NCBI RefSeq assembly: GCF_041956535.1
Contig: NW_027192222.1
Span: 207,477-271,476 of the forward strand
Direction of reading: 5' to 3'
Source: Calcarisporiella thermophila CBS 279.70
Taxonomy: Eukaryota; Calcarisporiellomycota
Length of the DNA stretch: 64,000 nt
The position numbers were made by a program, and so were the translations under genes. Within the stretch, counting starts at the first letter, position 1. Each line of letters begins with the position of its first letter. A model generated the notes under the pieces. The model was not told the DNA's origin, did not search any database, and saw nothing but the letters and a program-made list of their open reading frames with translations. Positions 1 through 10,348 of this stretch are shown in pieces.

Positions 1-356
1 AGTTGTTGAGCTCGGCCAGTTCATTTAATACCCCCAATTGGGATTTTGCATCCAATTTTGAATCTAATCAGCAGATCAACAAAATTAGCAAACATGGTTC
101 ACTATGAAGCATAGCCAGCAGAGAGGAAAAGAGGGAGAGGAAGTGGAAGAGTGAGGAGAGTGAATCGTTTACCTTTCTTAGAGTGGGGCATGATGGCTTC
201 GAGATCATTGAGAAGATGCCGCTGACGGAAGTTGATTCCGCGAGACGAGAGGACTAGAACGCGCTGTTTATTGCGCTGCTTATCTTTGCCATCTGAATTG
301 CCTGAAGCAACTTTAGATTTTTGAGCTGCTGCCGCCTGCTTGAAGACCGATGCCAT
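1..356 (-). CDS. BRX1: Ribosome biogenesis protein BRX1, N-terminal part (runs off window)
   Basis: The protein acts in the nucleolus in 60S subunit assembly and carries a Brix domain. Two exons are visible: 173-356 (start codon at 354-356) and 1-63, joined across a GT-AG intron with one base of a split Asp codon in exon 1. Exon 1 encodes MASVFKQAAAAQ, a short basic stretch, and then VLVLSSRGINFRQRHLLNDL, the hallmark opening of the Brix domain. Exon 2 continues with KLDAKSQLGVLNELAELNN, again typical of BRX1. An upstream in-frame Met is possible at 500, but the family usually starts close to the basic stretch. The rest of the gene lies before base 1. It is divergent from mL46, with about 195 bp between the two starts, so the promoter is probably shared. 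Confidence 0.9.
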
Positions 357-551
357 GGTGATTCCAAAGATCAAGTCTCTCAACCAAATTGAAGCCGAAA
401 TTGCAGTAAACAAAATGAGGGACGGGACAGTCACAATGTGACTACGACTCAGCCACGATGCTTCCCTCGACACTAGACAAAAAAAATTAAACATAAACAC
501 AGGTAGGCTAAAACGCGATCATCGCTTAGACAGGCGGATCTAGTATAAATC

Positions 552-1476
552 ATGTCACGAAGATTCCTAGGGCATGTCCCGCGCATTCTACAATCGTCGC
601 GCGGTCTAGCCACTTCCTCCGCCGCTGCCTCAACACAAGTATCCTCGCCATCCGCCTACCGGCTGGTGGCCGGCGTAGTCCTTGCCCGCTCTCCCCAAAT
701 CCAGCGCTCACCCACCGCATTCGAGCAAGCCTATTTCAACTACCAGAAGCAGCTCGCCCGGCATACTTCTGCATTCTTCCCTACCGATTTCTACTTCAAA
801 AAAGGATCGATTGCCGAGAAGCGCTGGCAACGGCAACAGGAAATCGAGAAGCGCGAGGACATTTTTAACCCGTCGGCATCGTCGCAAAAGGAGGCCAAGA
901 CCGTAGAAAAGGCAGAAGTGGAAGAAGACGACAAAAGCATTGGAGGGGATCTAGAGGCAAAGGTGGAGCCGGCCAGCCGTGTGACCGAAGCGGACAAGAA
1001 GGGAGACGTGAAGAGTCTGGATCGCGCATTGGACCGAACCCTGTACTTGATTGTAAAGAAACCGCGGGAGGAGCATGCATGGCAGTTTCCTCAGGGAGGT
1101 TTGGACGACAATGAGCTGCTACATCAGGTAATTATTGGATGTTTTTCCTCATCTGAATGCCGAACTAACTACAACTCTTTGTATAAAGGCTGCTGAGAGG
1201 GAACTGACAGAGGAATGTGGCCCTAACCTCGACACCTGGTTTGTGGGGCGTGCACCCGTAGGCCACTACGTGTATGACTACCCCGCCCATTTCTCCAAGG
1301 GATCGCCATATAAGGGGTCGAAGGTTTTCTTCATGAAGGCCCACGTCTTTGCCGGCAAGGTCCAGGTCGACCAGCGTGAGATTGTAGACTATGCATGGGT
1401 GACGAAGGAGGAGCTCAAGAATTACGTGGATCCGCGATACTACGAGGCTGTCCGGGATATGCTGTCCGATATATAG
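552..1476 (+). CDS. MRPL46: Mitochondrial large-subunit ribosomal protein mL46 (Nudix fold)
   Basis: This is a structural protein of the mitochondrial 54S subunit (MRPL46; yeast Mrpl17). Exons are 552-1127 and 1189-1476, in phase 0, giving 287 residues. The N-terminus is rich in Arg and Ser without acidic residues (MSRRFLGHVPRILQSSRGLA), as expected for a mitochondrial presequence. YRLVAGVVLARSPQIQRSP and FYFKKGSIAEKRW are typical of mL46. The C-terminal half is a Nudix domain. Joining the exons rebuilds a nearly full Nudix box with GGLDDNELL followed by REL and EECG. In mammalian mL46 this box is degenerate, so this copy looks unusually complete. An acidic linker of about 50 residues separates the two halves. 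Confidence 0.88.
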
Positions 1477-1968
1477 ATTTTTACACGATTGTTTAATTTT
1501 TTTTATTTTTTGTTTTGTTTGTAAATTGCTTCTACTTTACTTTTTCCACCTTGGACGATTCCTCCTTTTTTATCTTTATTTGACTTTTTACAATCATTTT
1601 AAAATATATCTCTCTCTGTCTTTCTCTCGTCATCCATTTATCCCGACTTACTTCTTCCTTTATGAAAAAACAACCATCATGCAAGGATGTAGAGAAGGGG
1701 AATTGTTAAACAACAGAAAATCTTTATATTCTACGGCATTAGAAAGAAAGAAGAAACAAAATAAAACATTCGCAATCAAAAAATAACCATCTAACACAAG
1801 AAGGATTCAAGTGGAGAAGTAAGCTTGGCTGAAAAGAAGAAGAAGAAGAAAAAAAAAAAACAAAAACTAAAGAGACATCCAGGAAATCGTGGAATAAATA
1901 TTTAAATAAATTAATATTAGGAAACAACACTTTAAAAAGAAAAAGGAATAAATACCGGGTTATCCTCC
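1477..1968. other. Intergenic, convergent 3' ends
   Basis: AT-rich sequence with T-rich and A-rich runs lies between the stop of mL46 and the stop of the membrane-protein gene. It probably holds both 3' UTRs and polyadenylation signals. No gene is seen. Confidence 0.6.
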
Positions 1969-3993
1969 TCAGAAGAAGTTACGAGAGCTCCTACTTGAGG
2001 GCGGTGGGGCTGGGAATACAACCACGTTCTTATTTTTCCCTTCCTTGGGGCTCAAGTCTGGCGAATCCCCATCCAGCTTTATGATCGCCTCCCCGGACGA
2101 TGAGGAGAGAAACGAGGACCTTCCCTCCTGTCCAGCATCGCCGACACTCAGCAGATTCGTGCTGGGTGCGCTATTGGAGGGTGCAAGAGAGCTGGAAGAG
2201 GCTGCCGCCTGATTCTGGCCAGACGAGACGAATTCTTGGGACTTTGAACGGCGATGGAAGGGCAAAGGTGGCAGTGGCTTGTCTTTTGGGGCCGAGACAG
2301 CGGGTGGGTATTGTAGAATGCTTGAAAAAGGCTTCTGAGATGTCAGAGACTCGTATATTGGAGAGGGTGCATCCACGAGTGCTGAGAGCACTGAGAGGGT
2401 GCCGTACGAGTCGCCGCTTGAGAGGGTGTCGGAAGAGACGACTCGCGCAGGGGAGGTGGGGCTGGAGAGTGGAGAGAGCGGGAGAGGTTTGAATGTGAAG
2501 GAGGGGAGCCGGGGACTCTCCGACATGGAGCCGGGCTGGGAGGCACCCCTCGGGTTGGAGGCATTTCCACTGGCCCCGCTGGAAGCTGCAGCGGCAGCTG
2601 CAGTAGCTCCAGCAGACAAAGGGGCAACGTTGTAGGTGGTGCCCGCATCTCTTCCTATTGTTTCAAACGGGAGACGGAGAGAGGCCGGGAAGTTGAGGGA
2701 GGCTAATCGAGAGGCTGAGCTGGAGGAGGAGCTCATCGAGCCCTTTCTTTTCTCAGACAGTAGCAGCTCTTGGAAAGGATGCTTGTACCGCCTGTAGTAG
2801 CGATAGAGGAAGAACCCCACTACCAATGCTACAGCCGTGAGAGCCCCTAAGGTGGCCCCCACAATAACGCCAATGTTGGGCTGCTGCGACTGGAAAGCGT
2901 TGCCGTTCACGTTCATGTCGGCGTAGGTGGAGGTGCCTCTTGGTGGGGAGACCATGGTCGCAGGGCCGGGAACCATTGAAATTGTCGTAGGATCCACCCC
3001 GCTGACCTTGGCTGAAGTGCTCAACACCCCTTGGCGTGACGTGGTGGGGGAGGCGGGATCTGCGCCCGAAGGCGTGATCCCGGGAAGCCCAGGACTATTC
3101 GTGCCACGAGTCGAGCCAGCGCCTGGCCTAGGCGTATTTGAGTTGGCGTTGGCATCGGCCGGTCTGCGTGCTGTGGCGGAGACGGGCGATGAAGGAGTCA
3201 CGATGACGCCTCTGATGGTTTTGGTGATGTTGGTATTTGGGATGAAGATCGTGAGGGTTGGTATACTTTCCAGAGGTATGGAGGGCCGCTTGCTGCGGCT
3301 GACGAGGGGCGTGCTTGGCACCGACAAGCTGCTCATGAGGGTGTGCAAAGGGCGGGTGGCCGGGATGAGGTTGTCATCGGCGCCGACGGTGGTGGTGACG
3401 GTTGTGGTGGTGGTCGCGGTGGTGGTTGTGGTTGTGGTGGAAGCGAGAGCCTTTTTCGAGGCCATGGAATGGCGAGGAGCATCCTTCTTGAGCGAGCCGT
3501 ACGCTTTCTTTTTCCTTGTTCCCTTGTGCCCCGCTTTGCTCACGCTGCCAACCTTCTTTTCCCCCCACCCCCTCTCCTCCAATGGCATTGCGCCCTGCAC
3601 TTCACCCCTAAATGCCCCTCGTATCATCCACATTTTTGCCTCAGATTCCCCGGCCGGCTTCGGTGTATTTTTAGACGGCCGCGCGGCCGCTTCACCATCC
3701 TCCTGCCGCGGCAGCTGCGGCCGCCTCTCTGCTACTCTCTCGCCCGCTTTCCCGATGCCGCTCGCCGACTCCCCTGGCGGAATGTCGCGCCCGTTCTCTG
3801 GTCCCGCTGCTCCTTCCTTTTCTGGAAGACGCTGTTTCGGATTCCGTTCGCGGCACACCGCGCTCTCGCATTCGGGAAAGCACTTTCTTCGCCACCTGCG
3901 GCATATGGCGCGGCGGCACTGGCATATTGAGCTGCCGTCGCCCCGCCTGGCGAGCCGCGGGTATATTCGTGTGATTGAGGCCATTATGTACAT
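1969..3993 (-). CDS. Ser/Thr-rich single-pass membrane protein, unrecognised
   Basis: This open frame of up to 674 codons has no family I can name. It contains a poly-Thr run (about residues 190-210), a Ser/Thr/Pro-rich segment, one clear membrane span (GVIVGATLGALTAVALVVGF, near residue 390) followed by a stop-transfer patch rich in Arg, Tyr and Lys, and a long Ser/Pro-rich cytoplasmic tail with PLPPLPF-like motifs. This layout resembles fungal Mid2/Wsc/Skg6-type surface sensors. The true start is unclear. The first 180 codons are GC-rich and low in complexity, with a short Cys-rich patch near residue 23 and no signal peptide. The gene may therefore start at an internal Met, such as the one just before the Thr run, or use an upstream exon. 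The segment from the membrane span to the stop is the most secure. Confidence 0.5.
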   Translation of the reverse strand: MYIMASITRIYPRLARRGDGSSICQCRRAICRRWRRKCFPECESAVCRERNPKQRLPEKEGAAGPENGRDIPPGESASGIGKAGERVAERRPQLPRQEDGEAAARPSKNTPKPAGESEAKMWMIRGAFRGEVQGAMPLEERGWGEKKVGSVSKAGHKGTRKKKAYGSLKKDAPRHSMASKKALASTTTTTTTATTTTTVTTTVGADDNLIPATRPLHTLMSSLSVPSTPLVSRSKRPSIPLESIPTLTIFIPNTNITKTIRGVIVTPSSPVSATARRPADANANSNTPRPGAGSTRGTNSPGLPGITPSGADPASPTTSRQGVLSTSAKVSGVDPTTISMVPGPATMVSPPRGTSTYADMNVNGNAFQSQQPNIGVIVGATLGALTAVALVVGFFLYRYYRRYKHPFQELLLSEKRKGSMSSSSSSASRLASLNFPASLRLPFETIGRDAGTTYNVAPLSAGATAAAAAASSGASGNASNPRGASQPGSMSESPRLPSFTFKPLPLSPLSSPTSPARVVSSDTLSSGDSYGTLSVLSALVDAPSPIYESLTSQKPFSSILQYPPAVSAPKDKPLPPLPFHRRSKSQEFVSSGQNQAAASSSSLAPSNSAPSTNLLSVGDAGQEGRSSFLSSSSGEAIIKLDGDSPDLSPKEGKNKNVVVFPAPPPSSRSSRNFF

Positions 3994-5497
3994 GAAAAGG
4001 ATCCTTTGTCAAAAAGGAGGCTGTTTGAATTCACTTGCACATGTAATGGGTTGAGACAGTGACTAATACAGATTGAAGGAACGGAGGGTGTTTGCAATCT
4101 ATGTGGAAATGAGCGTTCGAGTTATTCTTGCGGCCGCCATGGCTCGAATGCATTCGGGTACCAACCTCTCTACTAGACAGCGCGTGGAGAACCTGGGAAG
4201 CGGTAAGGAGAAAACAAAGGAGCAGAAAAGGGAAGGGAAAGCGCGGAAAAAACAAGCGACGCTGAGCAAAACGAGTGCGCGGCGCGAGAAAAGGAAACTT
4301 GTTTGCCGCAACCGGTTCTGGCCCATTGTTTGCCGCGATTTCGTCGCGCTGCGCTAGGCTTTCCGACCCATCCTCTGCCCTGGCCTCGCTGTCAACCCCG
4401 CTCTTTTGTTTGAAACTCTAATTTTTAATTCGACTCGTTTTTGGGCAAACCGCCTCGGGTGACTGGACCTTGTTGACGGGTTTGGGCGACCGTCGCCGGG
4501 CGGGAGGCAAGGGCTCCACGCCAACCAGCGGCAGCGTGGATTCCGAACAATAACAAAGCTAGGGCGCATGGCGAAGGGCTGGGAGAGCGCGAGGGAGAGG
4601 AGGGCCCCCGTCGCCGCAGGCTTGCGCTGCGCTCCCCGTAAATGGGTGAGAAAACTTTGCATCAACTCTAAAGTTCAGGCTGAGCTCTTTTCCGCAGCGC
4701 TTCGATTTAGAATCAACCGAGCACCGCGCTAGGAAAGAGAAAGTCTAAAGGAAACAGGAACTTCTGGGATCCAAACCCGCCGGCTCACAAACAACTTGAT
4801 TCCCAGAGAAGCCTGTGGTTACAGAGCGATCAAGCCATAGCTCGGCGTCCTTGATGAACACGGCTCTCCCGCTCAATGGCCCACGAGCCATATGCGCACC
4901 AGATTAAGTTCAAGCTTCTCCTCTTCCTCTCATATCACCGCAACATTTCCCATTCTATAGCTTTCGCGCTAGGTGAAAAATGGTGATGGATTTCGGATGG
5001 CCATCAACAAAGACAACCCCGTACTCCGCTCGATAGAGGGTCGGCCCGCGATCAAAATGTCAATCCTATACCTGACGGCCAGCTTGATTGGATAAAATAG
5101 GCCTCAGGTAATGGAGTACAAAGTATGCTTTCGAAAGCTCTTGGTCTTGTGTTATAGGAGGCTTTATTGGATAGCATCAAAAAAGGACAATAAAAAAAGG
5201 AAAATTTGAGGTTATTTTTTTGGCTGCTATGGTATATTAGAGAAAAACTGGACTTCGTCGACTTTCAGAGATATAGCGCCTTGGTGTATATCCAAGCGGT
5301 GTGAATCAATTGCAAATCAACTTGCCAATACTATGACTCCTCAATCCTGTAAGATTGTGTTTATTGCCCATGGTACTTGGGAAATCGTATCGGTATCATG
5401 TCGTATTTGAAGCGACTATTTATAGAAATGACGAACAAAACAGTGCTGAGCACGTATGAACACTTGAAATGCGATCTAGAACCATCAGGAAATGGGT
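3994..5497. other. Intergenic region with a GC-rich core
   Basis: About 1.5 kb without a convincing gene. Bases 4100-4700 are GC-rich with short overlapping open frames on both strands that look like chance. The rest is AT-richer. It probably contains the promoter of the membrane-protein gene. Confidence 0.5.
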
Positions 5498-7602
5498 TCA
5501 TGGGGTGATATCAGTAGTACTGCCATCAGGCGCAATGATAGTAAACCTAGTGCTTTCAGCGGTGCACACGATATTCACCACGACCACTCTGTCCACTCTT
5601 TCTAGTTTGGAGAGAACCCCATGGTCTTCCAGACAGAAATAGATCTGGTGAAAGGGACTCTTGTAAGAGGGGTCATAGACCTTGGCCGGTGAGAAGGGTT
5701 GACTTATATCGATCTCAGTCAACCTGTTGACTTCAAGTTGGTAACCAGCGAATAACTCATCTCCATCCATCACGATTAGATCGATTTCATTGAGTTCTTC
5801 ACCACCCACCTGGAATATACATGCCATGGGCTTGGGAAGTAATCCCTGGAAAGCGGTGTAGAGGCCAGTCTGATATCTTGCTTTGATGAGCTCAACCTGG
5901 GTGAGTGCTTGTTCTCGAATGAGAGTGGATCGGGTTAGATACTGGAGCCCATACTTCAGAAGCTCGATTGGATCTTGTACGTCGCTCCTTCTTAAACAAC
6001 AGGAGAGCTTCGGCCACACGGCATCAATGCAATTACGAAGGAGAAGGCCATTTGTAAACTGGACCCACGACGGCTTAACTTCAACGGGGGTGAGCACGCC
6101 GATATTAAGTAGAAGTTCCTCCACGGGATTAGGGTGATCCTCATCCAGCTTCCACGGCTTCATATGGTGCGCTGGAAGTTCACGAACATAGGCCCTTTCT
6201 TCTTCCGACAGTCTGGCCAGATGGTGCTCGATTTTAGAAAGAGTCCCGATCATATATTCGCGAAAATTTTGCTGTAGCACACGGCCCCATGAGGAGGGAG
6301 TGGGGTGGAAGTGCTGGTGGAGTTTGAGCAAGGTCATGAAGGAAGCCGGGTGTCCCCGGGATTCATGGACGATCTTTTCTTCAATATCGACGGAAATGCC
6401 TTCTGGGTTGCAGCGCCACTTGTAGAGGTAGAAAAGTTGGCCCATCTCAGCCACGGAAAATAGAGGCATGGGACGAAATAGAACTTTATCCATCGGCGTA
6501 TCCAACGCCCCACTGCCCTCTCGCAGGTGAGTGAGCTGAAAAGTGCCTACAGCAACATAGGACACGGATTGGGATGAAAGCGCCTGGAAAAAATCCTTGG
6601 CCACCTTAAGAAGGTGAGGGTCCTCAAAGATGGTTTGAAACTCGTCTATAAGAAGGTAAAAGGGGTGTTGAAACTCTTGGAGCCGCTTTCTCAGTTCGTC
6701 CCAGGTGAGATGCTTGGAAAAAAGATGATAGGACATAAATCGCAAAAAACCTGCCACCACCGCCCTTCTACTTGATTGCCCTCGGAGTTCCCCTTTCACA
6801 TCGGTCATATCAAGGTACAATGCGTTCGAACCCGCCTTCTTTAATTGATCGAGAAGGGCCCATAGCAAAGAGGTCTTGCCACTCTGGCATGGTCCATGGA
6901 TCACATACGATTTTCCACGCTGACTAATATTGGTATATACCTCTTCAAAAATGTCCTATTCATCAAAGGGAAGAGCAAGCCAGGTGTGGCCCGGCTCCAT
7001 TGGACCCTCCGTTAAAATGGTTGACCGGATCGACTTTTTGTAGTCCTTTTCTTCTTCTAAAAACGCTAATATGATTTCACTTAATAAGGCATGGACAAAA
7101 GGAGGTAGCCTGATTTAGCAACCATGAAGCTCTAAAGACAGAGTCCTACCTTCACCTATCGTCCTCTTAATTCCAGCACCTAATGAGAGTGGGATAATAA
7201 GTAAAAGGGTGAGAGTTTTATGTGGATTTAAAAAAAAAAAAAGAAAACGAGCCATGAAGAAAAGAAAGACCATTAGCGGTTTGTACATTTCTGCGATATC
7301 TCGACGAGTATGTGGATGTGCTTCTTTCTTGGTTCTTCCGCAAAGATCTCGCAGATCTCATCTATCGGCAACATCCTCCGTTTGTCCAGTTGTTTGAAAT
7401 TATCATGGCAGGTGCGATACTCCTTCGATGGAACCTCTATTTTCCACAATAGAAGGTCCAAGGCGTCCAGCTTCTTCAACTGCTGTTTATACTTCTTCTT
7501 GATCTTCTCCTGCAGACTATAGAACGTTTCCGGCCCACACACTTCAACTGAGAATGGGAGCGATAAGATCTCATCGCAGTCGATCAGGCAGTTTAGTAAC
7601 AT
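5498..7602 (-). pseudogene. Crinkler (CRN)-like gene: ubiquitin-like header, P-loop ATPase and nuclease-like domain, with an in-frame stop
   Basis: Read from 7602 downward, the header exon (about 7287-7602) opens MLLNCLIDCDEILSLPF. It has the CRN-header features: KIK and DALDLLLWKIEVP in the middle, LPIDEICEIFAEEP, and HIHILVEI at the end. After one or more introns, the frame resumes near 7105 with LPPFVHALLSE and HTWLALPFDE, then meets a TAG at 6956-6958. Beyond it the frame is open from 6955 to 5498: Walker A GPCQSGKTSL, Walker B YLLIDEFQ, a long helical region, and a C-terminal IDLIV...YQLEVN segment consistent with a PD-(D/E)xK-type nuclease fold. CRN proteins with this header/NTPase/nuclease layout are known from oomycetes, chytrids and glomeromycetes. 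The intron joins between 7287 and 7105 do not resolve cleanly by eye, so this may be a decaying copy. Alternatively, the internal Met at 6904 may start a shorter ATPase-nuclease protein. Confidence 0.72.
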
Positions 7603-8356
7603 AATTATACCGGCTAGCACAAGGAGATGGGGGCAAGTTAATTCGGAGCATGGATTGAAAGGTAAAATAATCGCTCATCACAATGACAGGATCATTCTTC
7701 TTTTATCCGAGAATAAAGCTCAGTAGCTCCAAGATGGATTCCAAATCGGAGAGGCTTGTTGGTTGATAGGTTGAAGCCATGTTTTTTTGTAACGTAGCAT
7801 GAAGGGTACAAATAAGTTGGGCCAACCAAGTTCAGAGTTCACCTACATCAATGGATGCCTAAGAGCACGTGTAGATCACCCCTCTCTATAACGTAGCTAT
7901 GTGTCTATGTGCTCTCTAGTATCAAGACGGTATGGATTCAGTCATACTGGCGACCACTTGGAAGCCTATATAAAAGACGCGTACTCGGTCTTAACTCTAC
8001 TGTGACATCAATGTGGTGTCCCTTTTGAAGTTTGGATGAATATGGATGCGAATACCCTATCAACTTGCTAGGCTGTTGCCATTTACAAGGTCCAGAAGAT
8101 GCAATATAAGACACCAAGACTTTATCGAAGATTGCCTCTAAAGAAGCTCAAAAACGGCGTATCTTAACAAATCAACCTTTTCCATAATGCATTCCGACTC
8201 ACGACAGAAGCTTAATCCACAACTTACTCAAGATCCTAGACTAAGATCAGCTAGATTTTATTTGGCTCATTAAGGTCACTAATAGCATAAATCTGGGGAG
8301 GGGAGAGGGACAAAAATCGATTATTATGCTTGAATGGAATTGATAATGGTTGCTCC
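7603..8356. other. Intergenic between the CRN-like gene and the CAP-like array
   Basis: AT-rich sequence with no supported gene. Bases 8160-8356 resemble the 3' flank seen after other array members (a Leu-poor AT stretch with a cattaaggtcactaatagca motif), so the array's repeat unit extends into it. Confidence 0.5.
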
Positions 8357-8938
8357 TTAGGAGGAGATATAAGCACTAAAGGACTGCGGAGCGAAGTTAG
8401 TGAACGTGGACTTGGGTGTAACCGAGTCGAAAGTGAGGGTGGAGTTGGCGGGACGAACATTGGCCTTGACGTCGTCGACAAACTCATTGATTGTGTGGTA
8501 TGGCTCTCCTTCAAAATCGAACAGGCACTGGTAAACGTTCGTGCCATTACAGTTCGTGTCCGAACATCCTACACTTTTATATTTAGATGCCATAAGGAAC
8601 ATGAAGTTCGCGTCAGAGCTTTTGGGGTTATTGAAGTCGTACTGGGCGAGGCCAATGGTGTAGAATGTAGTTATCGCACTCTTCCAGGAGCGAGCCCCAT
8701 AATAAACAAGAGAAGTGGTATTAGAAGGAGATGGGGTAGGCTTCACGCACGTTAGGACGTGGGCAAGGGCCGCTCTCTCAAGTTCCCTGTTCCATGGGAG
8801 TGCCTTAACGCCATGAGCTTGGCGAATGGTATTGATCAACTGAAGGACATACTCTGGAGTCTCCACCTGCCGTTTGTGAGGTGCTCCTAGAGCAAACGTG
8901 AAGGTAAGAAGCACGGAAACCAGACCTAGGAATTTCAT
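8357..8938 (-). CDS. Secreted divergent CAP-like protein, array member A
   Basis: The start at 8938 gives 193 residues, beginning with the signal peptide MKFLGLVSVLLTFTFALGA and then the dibasic site HKRQ, which suits Kex2-type processing. The longer open frame up to 9103 was rejected because it crosses the TATA box. The mature part resembles the CAP/SCP/PR-1 fold: YVLQLINTIRQAHGV with PWN matches its first helix, YDFNNP matches the loop before the third strand, and KYKSVGCSDTNC then QCLFDFEG match the VGCA..C....C core. Residues that usually bind metal in CAP proteins are replaced. Four Cys are kept across the array. The C-terminal 45 residues have no clear counterpart. It probably acts outside the cell; the target is unknown. 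Confidence 0.8.
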   Translation of the reverse strand: MKFLGLVSVLLTFTFALGAPHKRQVETPEYVLQLINTIRQAHGVKALPWNRELERAALAHVLTCVKPTPSPSNTTSLVYYGARSWKSAITTFYTIGLAQYDFNNPKSSDANFMFLMASKYKSVGCSDTNCNGTNVYQCLFDFEGEPYHTINEFVDDVKANVRPANSTLTFDSVTPKSTFTNFAPQSFSAYISS

Positions 8939-8994
8939 TTTTTGAAGAGTTGGAGGTAAAAGGGATAATATGTGCATCGATTTGGCAGCTGTCC

Positions 8995-9001
8995 TTTTAT
9001 A
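8995..9001 (-). promoter_or_regulatory. TATA box of array member A
   Basis: TATAAAA on the minus strand, about 60 nt before the ATG, is followed at once by GGACAGCTGCC. The TATA and CAGCTG pair recurs before the other members. Confidence 0.7.
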
Positions 9002-9693
9002 AGTGAAAACCGCACTCGGAGCTATACTCCCCCTCTCTTCAGAGCATGTTTTGTTATGGAATTGCGATAGAAGGTTATTCTCCGCACTCTTACCAAAACT
9101 CAAAATGCACTCCTAACGATACTGAAAGCACTTTCAAAGAAAGTATTTCCTTATGCAGGTGGCTAGTACAATGTAGCACAGTTAAGCTGGGACAACGAAA
9201 TGATAGTTACGAGTTTGACATCATTTAAGAAGTGTGTGTCACACTGGCCCCATCAATGGGAATTCGATAAGAAAAAACTAAAGCGAGTTGTCCCAATCTT
9301 ACCAGGCTGGCATTGCGATATTAAGGTTGTACACTTTCTTGAAGTTTGGGCGGGTGTAATTGCGATTACCCTATCGGATTCCTTGTAATTAGCCTAGCAC
9401 CATTTACATGCATCCACAGGATGAATTCAAATAGCTGAGCCATAGTAGCCAAGACTTCATTCAAGGTCTCCTTTTAAATAAAAAAACTCAGAAAGAATGC
9501 ATCATAAAAATCGTCCTTATCCGTAATGTTTTTATTCTAAATGACAAGAGAATCCTAAATCAAAGCTTATCTATGGCATAGGTCAGGGTCAATTAGAATT
9601 TATTTCGGTCACCGAAAGTCAATATTAACAGATGATTGAGGAAGATAGAAATAGAATTAAAAATGCATAGATAAATTAGATAAATGCAGCTCC

Positions 9694-10284
9694 TTAGAAG
9701 GAGACTAAGGCACCGTAGGATTGGGGTGAGATGAAGTTGGTGAACATGGATTTGGGCGCAACCGAATCGATGGCGAGGGTGGCGTTGGCGGGTCGAACAC
9801 TGGCCTTGACCTCACTGGCAAGCTCCTCCATATTCTGGTACGGCGCCCCCTCAAAATCGAAGAAGCACTGGTGAAGACTAGTGCCACTGCAGTTTGTGGC
9901 CGCGCACCCCACACTTTTGTATTTAGATGCCATAAGGAACATGAAGAAAGCGTCAGAAGTCTGGGGGTTGGGGTTATTGTAGTTGTACTGGGAGAGACCA
10001 TAGGAGTATATTCTCGTGATCGCATCCTTCCAGGAACTTGACCCTTTAGCATTAATATAATAAATGCCAGGTGGAACCGGGGGCCTTTCCATGCACAGCT
10101 GAGCTGTTGTCAGGGCTGCTACTTCAAGTTTCGTGTTCCATGATAGCGTCTTCACGCCATGAGCTTGACGGAGAGTATTGACCATCTGAAGGACATAGTC
10201 TGGCGTCTCCGCCTGCCGTTTGTGAGGTGCGCCCAGAGCAAGCGTGAAGGTAAAAATCACGGAGACCAGACCTAGGAATTTCAT
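9694..10284 (-). CDS. Secreted divergent CAP-like protein, array member B
   Basis: 196 residues. The start at 10284 is chosen because it gives MKFLGLVSVIFTFTLALGA, a signal peptide shared by all members, then HKRQ. It differs from A in the variable central segment (MERPPVPPGIYYINAKGSSS), while AHGVKTLSWN, YNYNNPNPQ, KYKSVGCAATNC and HQCFFDFEG are kept. The gene is 755 bp upstream of A on the same strand, with its own TATA box. The open frame continues upstream to 10473 through the promoter, which is not expected to be translated. A C-rich run (about 10375-10390) lies upstream. Confidence 0.8.
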   Translation of the reverse strand: MKFLGLVSVIFTFTLALGAPHKRQAETPDYVLQMVNTLRQAHGVKTLSWNTKLEVAALTTAQLCMERPPVPPGIYYINAKGSSSWKDAITRIYSYGLSQYNYNNPNPQTSDAFFMFLMASKYKSVGCAATNCSGTSLHQCFFDFEGAPYQNMEELASEVKASVRPANATLAIDSVAPKSMFTNFISPQSYGALVSF

Positions 10285-10341
10285 TCTTCGATAAGTTGGA
10301 GGAAGTAGAGTTGGAGAGATTTCCGATGCGACAGCTGCTCT

Positions 10342-10348
10342 TTTTATA
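10342..10348 (-). promoter_or_regulatory. TATA box of array member B
   Basis: TATAAAA on the minus strand, about 60 nt before the ATG, is followed by AGAGCAGCTGTCGC, as in members E and F. Confidence 0.7.

Noticed and set aside
2927-4054. 375-codon plus-strand frame opposite the membrane-protein gene
   Set aside because: It is the antisense of the Thr/Ser-rich coding region (poly-Thr codons read as poly-Val) and of a GC-rich leader; no domain or signal peptide.
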